Source of the DNA: Acidobacteriota bacterium
GTDB lineage: Bacteria; Acidobacteriota; Terriglobia; Acidiferrales; UBA7541
NCBI GenBank assembly: GCA_018268785.1
Contig: JAFDVY010000001.1
Coordinates: 1-64,000 of the forward strand
Direction: 5' to 3'
Length of the DNA stretch: 64,000 nucleotides
Part shown: one piece after another, positions 33,406-46,157 of the stretch
Numbering within the stretch: position 1 is the stretch's first letter
How the letters are laid out: the number at the start of each line of letters is the position of its first letter
Notes under the pieces: model-generated
What the model saw: the letters and a program-made list of their open reading frames with translations, nothing else
Told to the model about the DNA's origin: nothing
Databases searched by the model: none
Made by a program: the position numbers and the translations under genes

Positions 33406-33492
33406 CGCGGCGGGGATTGTACTCTAACCGTCCCAATTGGCAAGCGATATGGAGTGCAGCAGTTGAGCTGACGGCTTTTGCCAGGCCTTGGT

Positions 33493-36400
33493 CTACTTTG
33501 CGGTCTCTTTCTTCCCCACATTCAGATTGTCGAAGTTCATCACGGCGTTCAGCACCAGCGAATATGTCCCGCGGGTCTCGCCGCGATAAATTGGATTGAT
33601 GGAAAACAGCACCACATGTCCTTGTCCTACCGGCATGTCCAGCACCGCGGGATGCTGTGCAATCTCTCCGCCATTTTCAATCAAACCGGAAACGAGCAAG
33701 TCCTTCGCGTCCGCAAATCTCATCACCACGCGAGCGCGGTTCGCCGCCGGAATCACTCGCGCGTTGTTATGCGCCTGTTCGTCACTCACCGGAGGATACT
33801 CCCAGGTCTCCGCTTCCGCCTCTTCGGGGATTTCCGAAGCGGCGCGACCCACGGCATAATCCGCTTCGTCTTTTTTCCCGCGGCCCGTCGGCCGTTCCCG
33901 CATATCGGGGCCAAGATGGCGGCGCCGCCGTCCTCCGGCAATGCCGCTCAGCGAAAAAATGATTCCGTCGTCGCAGTATGCGGAATTTTTCTCTTCGTAA
34001 CCGTACGCAATTGGGCTTGCGCCGTCCACAATTTGCGTTCCCACAATCGCGCCGACCATTTTCATTTTCTCGCTGCGCGCCGCGTTCACGCCCATCCCCA
34101 TTCCCACGCTGAGCGCGAACTGCGCCGTGTCGTCCACAGCCACGAGCACGCCGCCCTTGTTCACAAAGTCCTGAAGCTTCAGCAAACCGTCGTAGCCAAG
34201 GCCGGGCCGCATGTCATCCGTTGAATCGTTTTTTCCAACGAGATTGGGAGTCAGCTCCGTTGTTTTCCACGGCAACGGGTTTCCCCACGACGTCGGCAAT
34301 CCTTGAATGATCGCAGTTGCGGACGCGTTGATTCCAACAGGAGGAAAGAGAATCACGTCGTACTTCTCGCGCAAATCCGGAATCTTCGCAATGGCTTGCG
34401 TGCTCATGTAATCGTAGGGAACTTGCATCGAATCGAGCGCAAGCCGCCACCAGCCCTCGGATTGCGTGTTCAGCCAGGTATGGACGTACGCGATGCGCGC
34501 GGCACGAACAGGATGTGTTTTCACGCTGGGCGCGGCGCCAAGCGCAATAGCCTGCAAGCCAAGTTCCTTGGCGGCGGATTCCACGTCGGAGCGCTTTGCG
34601 CCATGAATCAAAAATGTTCCGCGCGTGAATTTTGTTCCACCGGCTTCAAACGCTTCTTCCGCGGCGTCGATGCTTGCATCTTTCAGTTTGTAGCGCAGAG
34701 TGGCGAGCGCGGGTTCCGCGTGATTGCTGATGGCAAAAATCGCGCCTTCGCCTTTCACGCCGCCCGCCGCGTGGACATTCGCGACTTTTTCCATCGGCGC
34801 GTCGAGAACTCTTGCATCCGTCACGCGAACAACTTGCACGCCGAAGAGCTCGCTGAACGACCAGGCGGTATCGTCATAAGGAGTCTTCTGCGGATCTTCC
34901 GGGCTCCAGTACTGATGATCCAAAAGAGCATCCGCGATGCGCGAATACGGCTGATCCATGCGAATCACGTAGCTCCCGGCGGGGAAACTGCGTGTGGTTG
35001 GTTCCTTTTTTTCGTCTTTCGCGTCTTTTGTTTCGGTGGATTTTTCGCCCTCTTTTTTCTTTTCTTTTTTCATCGGCAAACTGACCGTGAAGGCAGATTT
35101 CGCTCGCGAAACTTCCACTTTCTGCTTTTGCAAAGTTTGCAGCAATTCCACTTGCAGCGTCGCGCGCGGCTCATCCGCCGGCAAGACGTACGCAGCAGGA
35201 CCTTCCGCGCCAGGCTTGGTCACGGACCTCTTTGCCTTCAAGTAGAAATTCTTCAGAAAGAGTTGCTTGTTTTCGTTGAAGTAGTGAAGCGAAGTCAGCA
35301 AGCCGGTCTCTTCGTAATTGTTGTTGTCTCGCTGCGACCAAAGCGCCTTTGGCAGCGGCGGATTCTGCTTGTACCAGGTGCGGGCGTATTCTTCGGGTTC
35401 GAGCGTGCGCTCGCGCGTGTCGGCATTTCCGTTGCCGAACGTTTCATAAAGGCGGCTGATTCCGTTGTGCATCGCCGCGATAAACATCAAATATCCCGGC
35501 GACCAGGTATCGAAATCGCCGTGCGTGAAAACTCCCGGCATTCCGAATTTGGTCATGTCGGCCACGTTGCGCGACGCGATCATGTTCCATTCGTCGGCAA
35601 GCAGCGGATCAATCCACGCGTTGTACGGCCCGTCACCGACGGTGTTGTCGTAAAGATAGGGCACCGATTCGTGCAGATCATGCAGCACTTGGGCGTTCCA
35701 GCTTACGTAGGTGTTCAGAACGTTTTCCGTCAACTTCAGCGTGACGGCCATCGCGTCGCGATTGTTGTCGTGAGCGACGTATTTGCCCCAGTAAATGAGC
35801 GGCGGATAAAACTCCTTCGGGTGTGCCAGGTGCCATTTGTAGATGTCCACTACACGCGCTCGGCCGTCCACTTCCACAACCGGCGTGATCAACGTGATGA
35901 CGCCGTCGCGAATGTCCTTGATGTATGGGCTTTCGTCCACGGCGAGACGGTACGCCAATTCCATCAACGCGGTCGGGGCGCCGGTTTCCGGCGAGTGAAT
36001 CGTGCCGGTAATGTAATAGACCGGCGTGCTTTGGGCGACGAGTTTGTCCGCTTCCGCGTCGTTTAACTGAATGGTTCGCGGATCGGCCAGTTTTGCGAGA
36101 CGTGCGCGATTCTCTTCGAGCTTTTTGAGATTTTCCTCGGAGGAAACCGCTACCGCAATCATTTCGCGGCCTTCTTCGGTCGTGCCGATGGAAATCACTT
36201 TCACGCGCGGGCTCTTGCTTTCGAGCAGGCGCATGTATTTATAAACTTCTTCGGGATAAGGAAGGATTCCCGGCGCGCCGGCAACATCGCCCAATACGAC
36301 TTCCGGTGTTGGCACAGTTTTTGAAGCGGGCAAATAATCCACAAGCGGCGAAGCGAAATAAGCAGCGGTGGTGTATTTCTTGATTTTCGCGGTGTACGCC

Positions 36401-36522
36401 TCGTCCACCGGCTGCTTGGGATCGCGCGCAGGCGCAGATTCCCCGTCAGCCCAAGTCACGGGCGCGAGCACCAGAATAAGCAGGACGAAGAAAGAAAGTT
36501 TTGAGAGAAGGCCGCTTTTCAT
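33493..36522 (-). CDS. Large secreted M14-family zinc carboxypeptidase
   Basis: The 1009-residue protein has a signal peptide (MKSGLLSKLSFFVLLILVLA). An M14 carboxypeptidase domain follows, with HSPE (His176, Glu179) as first zinc ligands, HDNNRD (251-256) as the substrate-binding region and LHDLHES (His284 or His281) as third ligand. The second half contains a lysine/glutamate-rich linker (KKEKKKEGEKSTETKDAKDE) and a domain resembling a glutamine-amidotransferase-like fold. Such long forms are common in Acidobacteria and Bacteroidetes and digest external peptides. ATG 36522 is preferred over an upstream start because GGAGA precedes it and the signal peptide starts there. Confidence 0.9.
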   Translation of the reverse strand: MKSGLLSKLSFFVLLILVLAPVTWADGESAPARDPKQPVDEAYTAKIKKYTTAAYFASPLVDYLPASKTVPTPEVVLGDVAGAPGILPYPEEVYKYMRLLESKSPRVKVISIGTTEEGREMIAVAVSSEENLKKLEENRARLAKLADPRTIQLNDAEADKLVAQSTPVYYITGTIHSPETGAPTALMELAYRLAVDESPYIKDIRDGVITLITPVVEVDGRARVVDIYKWHLAHPKEFYPPLIYWGKYVAHDNNRDAMAVTLKLTENVLNTYVSWNAQVLHDLHESVPYLYDNTVGDGPYNAWIDPLLADEWNMIASRNVADMTKFGMPGVFTHGDFDTWSPGYLMFIAAMHNGISRLYETFGNGNADTRERTLEPEEYARTWYKQNPPLPKALWSQRDNNNYEETGLLTSLHYFNENKQLFLKNFYLKAKRSVTKPGAEGPAAYVLPADEPRATLQVELLQTLQKQKVEVSRAKSAFTVSLPMKKEKKKEGEKSTETKDAKDEKKEPTTRSFPAGSYVIRMDQPYSRIADALLDHQYWSPEDPQKTPYDDTAWSFSELFGVQVVRVTDARVLDAPMEKVANVHAAGGVKGEGAIFAISNHAEPALATLRYKLKDASIDAAEEAFEAGGTKFTRGTFLIHGAKRSDVESAAKELGLQAIALGAAPSVKTHPVRAARIAYVHTWLNTQSEGWWRLALDSMQVPYDYMSTQAIAKIPDLREKYDVILFPPVGINASATAIIQGLPTSWGNPLPWKTTELTPNLVGKNDSTDDMRPGLGYDGLLKLQDFVNKGGVLVAVDDTAQFALSVGMGMGVNAARSEKMKMVGAIVGTQIVDGASPIAYGYEEKNSAYCDDGIIFSLSGIAGGRRRRHLGPDMRERPTGRGKKDEADYAVGRAASEIPEEAEAETWEYPPVSDEQAHNNARVIPAANRARVVMRFADAKDLLVSGLIENGGEIAQHPAVLDMPVGQGHVVLFSINPIYRGETRGTYSLVLNAVMNFDNLNVGKKETAK

Positions 36523-36635
36523 GAAAAGTCTCCTGGGGTCAAGGGCAACTGCGGGCGGGATTGTAGCGCAGAAATGCGCCTCGCGGCGCGCGGGAATCAC
36601 TGTTTCGAGGATTTGTTGGTTGATTCGGCTCGTAA

Positions 36636-37799
36636 CTATTCGGCAGCGATAAACTTCAAGCAAACGGGCGAGGGAACGGAGACGTTGTCTCCGGTCGGAG
36701 TGAGTTGCCCTGAGTTTGCGTCGATGTGGAAGGCCACGATGGTGTCGCTCCACTGATTTTCGACAAAGAGAAAATTTCCAGACGGATCGAGCGTAAAGTG
36801 GCGCGGCTCTTTTCCTCCGGTCGGAATGTGTGCCAACTGTGACAGTGTTCCTTTTTTCGGATCAATTGCGAAAATGACGATGCAGTCATTTCCCCGATTG
36901 GAAACATAAAGAAAGCGCCCGTTCGGATGCACGGCGACTTCGGCGACATCGTTACGGCCGGAAAATTCCGGTGGAAGTGTAGAGGGGCTGTTGATCTGTT
37001 TTAGATCGCCGGTTTTGGAGTCGTAGGAAAAGCTGGTGGCGGTGGAGGCGAGTTCGCTGGCGACAAAAAAGAATTTTCCGTTTGGCGAGAAGATTCCGTG
37101 GCGTGGGCCCGACCCTGCTTTCAAAGCGGCGGAGGGTGGTATGTGCGGGCCAAGGGTGCCTTTTTTTGCGTCGAACTGAAAAATCAGGACCTGGTCGAGG
37201 CCCAAATCCACGGCGAGAACGTAGCGATTGTCGGGACTGGTCTCGATCCAGTGCGCGTGCGGACCGTCCTGATTTTTGTGAGGGCCGAGTTTGCCGCTGT
37301 CCTGGTTTACGGCCGTTTTTTCGCCGATTTTTCCGTCAGGAAGAATGGGAAAAATGGCAAGCGTCCCGGATGTGTAGTTTGCAACGAGGATGTATTTGCC
37401 TGTTTGGTCAAGTGAAATGTAGCAGGGATCTTCGCCAAGAGAGGGGACTTGATTGAGTTGCGTGAGTTTTCCGGTTTTCGCATCGAGAGCAAACGAAGTG
37501 ACGAAACTGGCCTTGCCGCCTTCGTTGACGGCGTACAGAAATTTTCCGCTGGGATGAATGGCGACAAAGGAAGGGTCGGGTGTTTCAGCGGCAACACCCA
37601 TCGGTGTCAGTTTGCCACTCTTCGCATCGTAGCGAAATTCGTAAATGCCTTTGCTTTGCGTTTTCGTGGTGTACGTTCCAACGAAGGCGAAGAAATCCGT
37701 CGGCTGCGGCTTCTGCGGTTTCTTGTCTTTCGCAAATCCGAAGAAAACAGGGATGAGCAGCACAACCGAGAGGGACAGGGCGCGGCGAAAAGTTTTCAT
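36636..37799 (-). CDS. Secreted 6-phosphogluconolactonase-like beta-propeller (lactonase family)
   Basis: The 387-residue protein has a signal peptide (MKTFRRALSLSVVLLIPVFFGFA). A seven-bladed propeller follows with the repeated motif HPSGKFLYAVNEGG, SPDNRYVLAVDLG, SPNGKFFFVASEL, HPNGRFLYVSNRG and DPSGNFLFVENQW. This matches the YbhE/Pgl lactonase family. The signal peptide means it cannot serve the cytoplasmic pentose phosphate pathway, so a periplasmic lactone is more likely. It is on the same strand as, and upstream of, the M14 peptidase gene. Confidence 0.88.
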   Translation of the reverse strand: MKTFRRALSLSVVLLIPVFFGFAKDKKPQKPQPTDFFAFVGTYTTKTQSKGIYEFRYDAKSGKLTPMGVAAETPDPSFVAIHPSGKFLYAVNEGGKASFVTSFALDAKTGKLTQLNQVPSLGEDPCYISLDQTGKYILVANYTSGTLAIFPILPDGKIGEKTAVNQDSGKLGPHKNQDGPHAHWIETSPDNRYVLAVDLGLDQVLIFQFDAKKGTLGPHIPPSAALKAGSGPRHGIFSPNGKFFFVASELASTATSFSYDSKTGDLKQINSPSTLPPEFSGRNDVAEVAVHPNGRFLYVSNRGNDCIVIFAIDPKKGTLSQLAHIPTGGKEPRHFTLDPSGNFLFVENQWSDTIVAFHIDANSGQLTPTGDNVSVPSPVCLKFIAAE

Positions 37800-37883
37800 G
37801 GCTTTGGGATTCTAGCATCCAAGGGGGTCAAAAAATCGCCGGACTGCCTGAATGCCGGTTTTGTTTTCGCTGGTTCCTACATA

Positions 37884-37912
37884 GAGAGGAGCGCCGATGA
37901 GGCACTCCTCTC
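37884..37912 (-). terminator. Stem-loop after gyrA, possible terminator
   Basis: On the minus strand, GAGAGGAGTGCC and GGCGCTCCTCTC form a 12-bp stem with one wobble pair and a five-base loop, 19 bases after the gyrA stop. There is no U tract, so it may stabilise the 3' end instead of terminating. Confidence 0.45.
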
Positions 37913-37930
37913 ACGTTTGCTTTAGGAAAA

Positions 37931-40594
37931 CTACTTCTTTTCTTCTTCCTCTTCTTCGTGGAGGACGGCGGCGGCGGCGATGGAATCGTCTCCATCGAGC
38001 TTTAGTAACCGCACGCCTTGGGTCGAGCGGCCGGCTTCTCGAATTTCGTTCGCGTGGACGCGGATGACCTTTCCGTGCTCGGTGATGATCATGACGTCGG
38101 ACTCTTCGGTGACTTGCAGAGTGGCGACGACGGAGCCGTTGCGGTCGGTGGTCTTCATGTTGACGACGCCTTTGCCGCCGCGTGAAGTGATGCGGTATTC
38201 GGCGAGTGCGGTGCGCTTTCCGTAACCCTTTTCGGCGACAGTGAGCATCAGCGTGGTAAGGGAATCTTTGATGTGTTCGTTTTCGAGCTCTTCGAGATTC
38301 TGCGTGGTCTTCTTGTGTTCCTTGGCGATGATTTCGAAGTCGGGCTGAACGGCGTCCATGCTAACGACGTAGTCGTCCTTGTCGAGATCCATACCGTTCA
38401 CGCCGCCGGCGTTGCGGCCCATGGCGCGGACTTCGGTTTCGCGGAAGAGAATCGCCTGGCCTTCATGGCTGGCGAGGAAGATCATTTGCTTGCCATCGGT
38501 GAGCTTGGCGCCGATGAGCTCGTCTTTGGCTTCGAGGTTGATGGCGATGATGCCTGTTGAGCGCGGGTTTGAGAATTCCGTGAGCGAGGATTTTTTCACG
38601 GTGCCATTTTTGGTGGCCATGAAAACGAAGCGGTCCGCTTCTTCCAGGTTTGTGGCGGCGACGAGAGCGGTGAGCTTTTCGTCTTCCTGGAATTTCACCA
38701 AGCTGGTGATGGCTTTTCCGCGCGTCGCGGCAGCGGCTTCGGGCAATTCGTAGACTTTCTGCCAGTAGACGCGGCCCTTCGAAGTGAAAAGCAGAATGTA
38801 GCTGTGCGCGGAGGCGACGAAGAGGTGTTCGACGAAATCCTCGTCCTTCGTCTTGGCGCCGATGCGTCCTTTGCCGCCTCGCGTTTGATGGCGGTAGGTG
38901 TCGGCCGGGGTGCGCTTGATGTAACCGGCGTGGCTCACAGTGATGAGCTGGTCGGTGTCGGCGATCAAGTCTTCGAGCTTGATTTCGTCGACTTTGTCCA
39001 CGATTTGCGTGCGGCGGTCGTCGCCGTAGGCTTTGTGAACTTCTTTTAGTTCGGCGGTGATGACGGCTTTCAGCTTGCGCTCGCTGGCCAGGATCTCTCG
39101 CAATTCGGCGATCAAATCGCGGATGGATTTCAGTTCGCCGAGAATTTCGTCGATGGAGAGCTGCGTCAGGCGATGCAACTGCAGTTCGAGGATGGCGTCG
39201 ATTTGTTTGTAGCTCAGATTGAGCGAATTACTACGGCCTTGCGCTTCGATTTCCGCCGCACCGACAAAGCGATACTTGCGACCATCGAGCTTTACGCCTT
39301 CGAGCTTTTTCTGCTTGCCGTTTTCGGTGATGGTGACGTCCTGCTCGCTGAAATACTTGAACAGGTTTTCTTTCGCTTCCGCGCGGCTGGAAGATCCGCG
39401 GATGATGCGGATGACGTTGTCGAGATGGTCGAGCGCGATCTGATAGCCGACTAAAATGTGTTCACGTTCTTCGGCTTTGCGCAATTCGAAGATGGTGCGG
39501 CGGCGCACGACTTCCATGCGGTGTTCGATGAAGAGCTTGATGAGCGGAATAAGGCCAAGTTCGCGCGGCTGGCCGCCGACGATGGCGAGCAGGATCATGC
39601 CGAAGGATTCCTGCATCTGGGTGTGCTTGAAGAGATTGTTGAGGATGAGCTGCGATTCCTCGCCGCGCTTCAGCTCGACGACGATGCGCATGCCTTCGCG
39701 CGAGGATTCGTCGCGCACGTCGGAGATGCCTTCAATTTTTTTGTTTTGTACGAGATCGGCGATGCGCTCGATCATTTTCGCTTTGTTGACCTGATAGGGA
39801 ATTTCTGTGATGACGATATTTTCGCGGTCTTTGCCGGCTTCTTCGATGGCGGCTTTGGCGCGCATGGTGAAGCTGCCTCGGCCGGTTTTGTACGCGGATT
39901 CAATGCCTTCACGGCCGGCAATGTACGCGCCCGTTGGAAAATCGGGACCGGGCACGATCTTCATGACTTCTTTGAGCGTTGCGTCGGGCTTTTCGATCAG
40001 AAGGATCGCGGCATCCACGATTTCGCGCAAGTTGTGCGGCGGAATGTTCGTGGCCATGCCGACGGCGATGCCGCTGGCACCATTGACGAGCAAGTTTGGA
40101 ATACGCGACGGAAGAACGACGGGCTCTTCACGGGTCTGATCGAAGTTGGGAACGAAATCGACGGTTTCTTTTTCGAGGTCGGCGAGAATATCTTCGGAAA
40201 TTTTCGCAAGGCGCGCTTCGGTGTACCGCATCGCCGCGGGAGGATCGCCGTCAACGGAGCCGAAGTTTCCCTGGCCGTCGATGAGCGGATAGCGCATGTT
40301 GAAATCCTGCGCGAGGCGAACGAGCGCGGGATAGATGACGGCTTCGCCGTGCGGGTGATAGTTGCCGGAGGTGTCGCCGCAGATTTTTGCGCATTTGCGG
40401 TAGCCGCGATTTGAAGCGAGGCCGAGATCGTTCATGGCGACGAGGATGCGGCGCTGGACGGGTTTTAGCCCATCCCGAACGTCGGGGAGCGCGCGAGCGA
40501 TGATGACGCTCATGGAGTAGTCGAGATACGACTTCCTCATCTCCGCTTCGATATCGATCGGGAGCACTATCGATTGTTTTATTTCGTCCGCCAT
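37931..40594 (-). CDS. gyrA: DNA gyrase subunit A
   Basis: The 887-residue protein has the winged-helix/tower domain with catalytic tyrosine 124 in RYTEAR, and six C-terminal beta-propeller blades. The GyrA box is QTRGGKGR. The region matching E. coli residues 78-87 reads HPHGEAVIYP (80-89), so Ser83 is Ala85 and Asp87 is Pro89. GyrA with GyrB introduces negative supercoils. GAGGAAAA precedes ATG 40594. It follows gyrB on the same strand with two small genes and a fragment between; the acidic C-terminal tail (EEEEEKK) is a usual feature. Confidence 0.98.
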   Translation of the reverse strand: MADEIKQSIVLPIDIEAEMRKSYLDYSMSVIIARALPDVRDGLKPVQRRILVAMNDLGLASNRGYRKCAKICGDTSGNYHPHGEAVIYPALVRLAQDFNMRYPLIDGQGNFGSVDGDPPAAMRYTEARLAKISEDILADLEKETVDFVPNFDQTREEPVVLPSRIPNLLVNGASGIAVGMATNIPPHNLREIVDAAILLIEKPDATLKEVMKIVPGPDFPTGAYIAGREGIESAYKTGRGSFTMRAKAAIEEAGKDRENIVITEIPYQVNKAKMIERIADLVQNKKIEGISDVRDESSREGMRIVVELKRGEESQLILNNLFKHTQMQESFGMILLAIVGGQPRELGLIPLIKLFIEHRMEVVRRRTIFELRKAEEREHILVGYQIALDHLDNVIRIIRGSSSRAEAKENLFKYFSEQDVTITENGKQKKLEGVKLDGRKYRFVGAAEIEAQGRSNSLNLSYKQIDAILELQLHRLTQLSIDEILGELKSIRDLIAELREILASERKLKAVITAELKEVHKAYGDDRRTQIVDKVDEIKLEDLIADTDQLITVSHAGYIKRTPADTYRHQTRGGKGRIGAKTKDEDFVEHLFVASAHSYILLFTSKGRVYWQKVYELPEAAAATRGKAITSLVKFQEDEKLTALVAATNLEEADRFVFMATKNGTVKKSSLTEFSNPRSTGIIAINLEAKDELIGAKLTDGKQMIFLASHEGQAILFRETEVRAMGRNAGGVNGMDLDKDDYVVSMDAVQPDFEIIAKEHKKTTQNLEELENEHIKDSLTTLMLTVAEKGYGKRTALAEYRITSRGGKGVVNMKTTDRNGSVVATLQVTEESDVMIITEHGKVIRVHANEIREAGRSTQGVRLLKLDGDDSIAAAAVLHEEEEEEKK

Positions 40595-40609
40595 TTTTCC
40601 TCACTCTGC

Positions 40610-40885
40610 CTAAATCTTGCGCTTCTGTTGCTGTGCCCGCTGGATAGCTTGGACGTCTGCTATATCCTGTGGTCGTCCGCTGGCGATTTTTGCGGCTACC
40701 AATCCTTCCGCCGAGATGAAGTCTGCGCTGCCCAATTCGAGCGGGACTTCAACGCGATTACGCCAGCATTCCACAAAATCAATCCCCGGAAGGTCCGGAA
40801 AGATGTCCACCTGACAACGCGGAACACCGACGCGAAAAAACGTTCCCGGCTTCAGCAAAGCTTCAAAGACCGACTCAATATTGGA
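40610..40885 (-). pseudogene. C-terminal remnant of a nucleotidyltransferase (DUF6036/AbiEii-like)
   Basis: The frame reads SNIESVFEALLKPGTFFRVG, then GIDFVECWRNRVEVPLELGS and VAAKIASGRPQDIADVQAIQ. This is the second half of nucleotidyltransferase-superfamily proteins found in type IV-like toxin-antitoxin loci and elsewhere. The N-terminal half with the GS/DxD catalytic motif is missing; the frame is closed by TGA just upstream (at about 40911). A 13-codon frame beginning ATG AGC ACA ahead of it belongs to another frame. It is therefore probably a decayed gene. A TTG at 40858 could still start an 82-residue protein. Confidence 0.6.
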
Positions 40886-40924
40886 CGCGGACCGTCTTGT
40901 CCGTTCCTGTGCTCATTGGAGCCC

Positions 40925-41176
40925 TCAAGTCCGCCTCGCGGCGCGTTCGAGCACGTAGGCTTTCACCGTGTCGAACGCGTCGGCTGCGTTTGTAAAACGC
41001 TGCGGAGCAAATTCCGCTTCAAGTTGCTGCAAAAATTCGTCGCGCTCTACTTCTGTCGTGAACTCTGCGGCCACTCCGTTTGCTAAGTCCGGGGCATCCG
41101 TTGCTACGGCGCGAAATTCCGAACAGCTCAAGCCACGCAAACCGGGCAATGTTGTCCATCCAAGCTGGTAAATCAT
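40925..41176 (-). CDS. Small protein of unknown function between gyrB and gyrA (second)
   Basis: The 83-residue acidic protein contains SEFRAVATDAPDLANGVAAE and FTNAADAFDTVKAYVLERAA. No membrane segment or signal is visible and no family is recognised. Its ATG overlaps the stop of the preceding small gene by four bases (ATGA), so translation is coupled to that of the preceding gene and to gyrB. It ends 40 bases before the nucleotidyltransferase remnant. Confidence 0.65.
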   Translation of the reverse strand: MIYQLGWTTLPGLRGLSCSEFRAVATDAPDLANGVAAEFTTEVERDEFLQQLEAEFAPQRFTNAADAFDTVKAYVLERAARRT

Positions 41177-41420
41177 TGTGCCGCCATTGCCGCACTAAGC
41201 CACTCCACTCTACCCTTGGCCTCACGAATCGCATCTTCTAGCGTTGCCAAGCGAGATCCGTCACCGATCCCGGTCGGCGCCCAACTATCCTCAGGCACCC
41301 AGAACCTCCACTCCTGAAAACCGAACGTCCCGTCCAAGCGTCGCTGAAACGTGACGCGCCGTTCGTCACGGCTGTCATAAATCGTAAGCAAGCTGTCTCC
41401 TTCTTGCTTACGAGCGCCCA

Positions 41421-41421
<1 letters not shown>
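41173..41421 (-). CDS. Small protein of unknown function between gyrB and gyrA (first)
   Basis: The 82-residue protein reads LLTIYDSRDERRVTFQRRLD and then FQEWRFWVPEDSWAPTGIGD, with a C-terminal helix TLEDAIREAKGRVEWLSAAM. Many aromatic residues and a short length suggest a small single domain. No family is recognised. ATG 41421 shares one base with the gyrB stop (TGATG), so it is translated by coupling with gyrB. The next small gene overlaps it by four bases. Confidence 0.7.
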
Positions 41422-44495
<3,074 letters not shown>

Positions 44496-45608
44496 TCAGA
44501 TGCGCATCGGCATGATGATGTAGCGGTAGCGATAGGATTCGTCGGCGAGGGGACGCATCTGGCCGGCGGACTGTTCATCTTTTAGTTCGATGCTGATGGG
44601 ACCCTCCGCCGCGGCCGCGAGAAAATCCAGCATGTAGCTGGAATTGAAGCCAATCGAAATCGTGTCGCCTTTGTATTCCTTGTCGATCGTTTCCCTGGCT
44701 TCGCCGTATTCGGGGCTGGAGGCGGAAATTTCCACGCCTTCCCTGGAAATGGAAAGTTTGACCGCGTGCGAACGCTGATCGGCAAGTTGCGAAACGCGGC
44801 GGACTGCATCGGTAAGTTCTGTGCGCTCCAGAACAATGCTTTTGTTGTTATCGCGGGGGAGCACGGCTTCGTAGTTCGGGAACTGGCCAGTGAGAATGCG
44901 CGAAATGAGCAAGCGATGGCCAGCCTGGAAGAACAAGTGGCTTTCGTCTTTAGCGAATTCCATCTGCGCATCGGAGCCCGATGCGGCCGCCAGTTTTTCG
45001 ACTTCATCCATCGCCTTCTTGGGAATGAGCACTTTTACTTCGCCGTTGAGGCCGGCGAGCTTCTGATCGGTCTCCGCGAGAGCCAGACGGTGGCCGTCGG
45101 TCGCGACCATGGCGACGGTGTCCGGCTTAAGGATTAACAAGCCCCCATTGAGCGTGTAGCGAGACTCTTCCATAGAGATGGCGAATTTTGTTTTTCCAAT
45201 CAGGCTCTCAAGTGTCGCAGTGGAAATCTTGACCATTACATGCGGCATAGCAGGCAGGGCGGGAAAATTTTCTTTGGCCATGCCGACAAGTTTGTATTTT
45301 TTCTTGTCGCTGACGATTTCGACCCAATGATTATCCAGAAGCTTGAACTTGATTTCGCCTTCTGGCAACAGGCGGACCAACTCAAGCAGTTTCTTGGCAG
45401 GGATGGTTCCGGCGCCCTCTTTTTTGATTTTGGCTTCGCAAGAGGTGCGGACACTGAGTTCGAGGTCGGTCGCCGTGATGGTCAGGCGGCTTCCCTTCGC
45501 CTCGACCAACAAGTTCGAGAGGATGGGGATTGTGGTCTTGCGCTCGACGACGCCTTGCGTGGCGGTGAGTTCATTCAACAGCGCTGATTTTGTGACGCTG
45601 AATTCCAT
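44496..45608 (-). CDS. dnaN: DNA polymerase III beta sliding clamp
   Basis: The 370-residue protein starts MEFSVTKSALLNELTATQGV. It has three repeated clamp domains (LVEAKGSRLTITATDLELSV, LLILKPDTVAMVATDGHRLA, DTISIGFNSSYMLDFLAAAA) and ends with the classic YRYIIMPMRI. It encircles DNA and tethers polymerase III. ATG 45608 is preferred over an in-frame start 13 codons upstream because GAGGA precedes it and family members start M-(K/E)-F. It follows dnaA on the same strand with a 549-base gap that holds origin-like sites. Confidence 0.98.
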   Translation of the reverse strand: MEFSVTKSALLNELTATQGVVERKTTIPILSNLLVEAKGSRLTITATDLELSVRTSCEAKIKKEGAGTIPAKKLLELVRLLPEGEIKFKLLDNHWVEIVSDKKKYKLVGMAKENFPALPAMPHVMVKISTATLESLIGKTKFAISMEESRYTLNGGLLILKPDTVAMVATDGHRLALAETDQKLAGLNGEVKVLIPKKAMDEVEKLAAASGSDAQMEFAKDESHLFFQAGHRLLISRILTGQFPNYEAVLPRDNNKSIVLERTELTDAVRRVSQLADQRSHAVKLSISREGVEISASSPEYGEARETIDKEYKGDTISIGFNSSYMLDFLAAAAEGPISIELKDEQSAGQMRPLADESYRYRYIIMPMRI

Positions 45609-46157
45609 GGATTGACTATCCTCGCGTGCGGTTCCAGGTGCTGTCATTGCGCAAGAACCTTTCTTGGGGACACAGCTTTACCAGGCGCTACTTTACTCGC
45701 ATTTCAGGCTGGTGAAAAGTGGTCTGATCACCAGGACTCTGTGGAAATTGTTGGGTAATTCTTCGGTTCCGAGTTTTTACCGGGGCAACATTTCCCGTTT
45801 CGGAAAAACCCACAGTCAAAAGCAACATGCAACAAGAAGTGATTTTTTATTCTTGAAAAATAAAACTACCCTTGTTGTTGTGATAGTGCCTGTGAATCTG
45901 TGGAAAGCGCCATAACACCGTTTGTTGGTATGGCTTGGGGGTTCTGCTTTCCAGTGGCGAATTGTGCAAACAGGAGAAAACTCTTCGCGCGCTTTCAGGA
46001 CAGGCTACCAGAACAAGATTTCTTGCACGCGATTCAACAATCTGTCCGCAACATTTCCGCCGTTTCTCCACAGCGGAGAGTTGGCGCAAAAACGATCAGT
46101 CGCGCCGAGAATACAGCGCGACGGTAATTTCAGGGCAGATTTTATAAACAGAGAGAA
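45609..46157. other. dnaA-dnaN intergenic region with DnaA-box-like sites (candidate oriC part)
   Basis: The region contains TGTGGAAAT (45740-45748), TGTGGAAAG (45899-45907) and TTCTCCACA (46064-46072), each within one or two mismatches of the DnaA box TTATCCACA, plus TGTGAATCT at 45891. An AT-rich stretch lies at 45841-45866 (GATTTTTTATTCTTGAAAAA and onward) and could be an unwinding element. No gene is seen. The exact origin cannot be fixed from sequence alone. Confidence 0.55.

Noticed and set aside
34303-36066. A 587-codon open frame on the plus strand opposite the M14 peptidase
   Set aside because: This is an antisense shadow of a well supported gene. It lacks a ribosome site and a recognisable domain.
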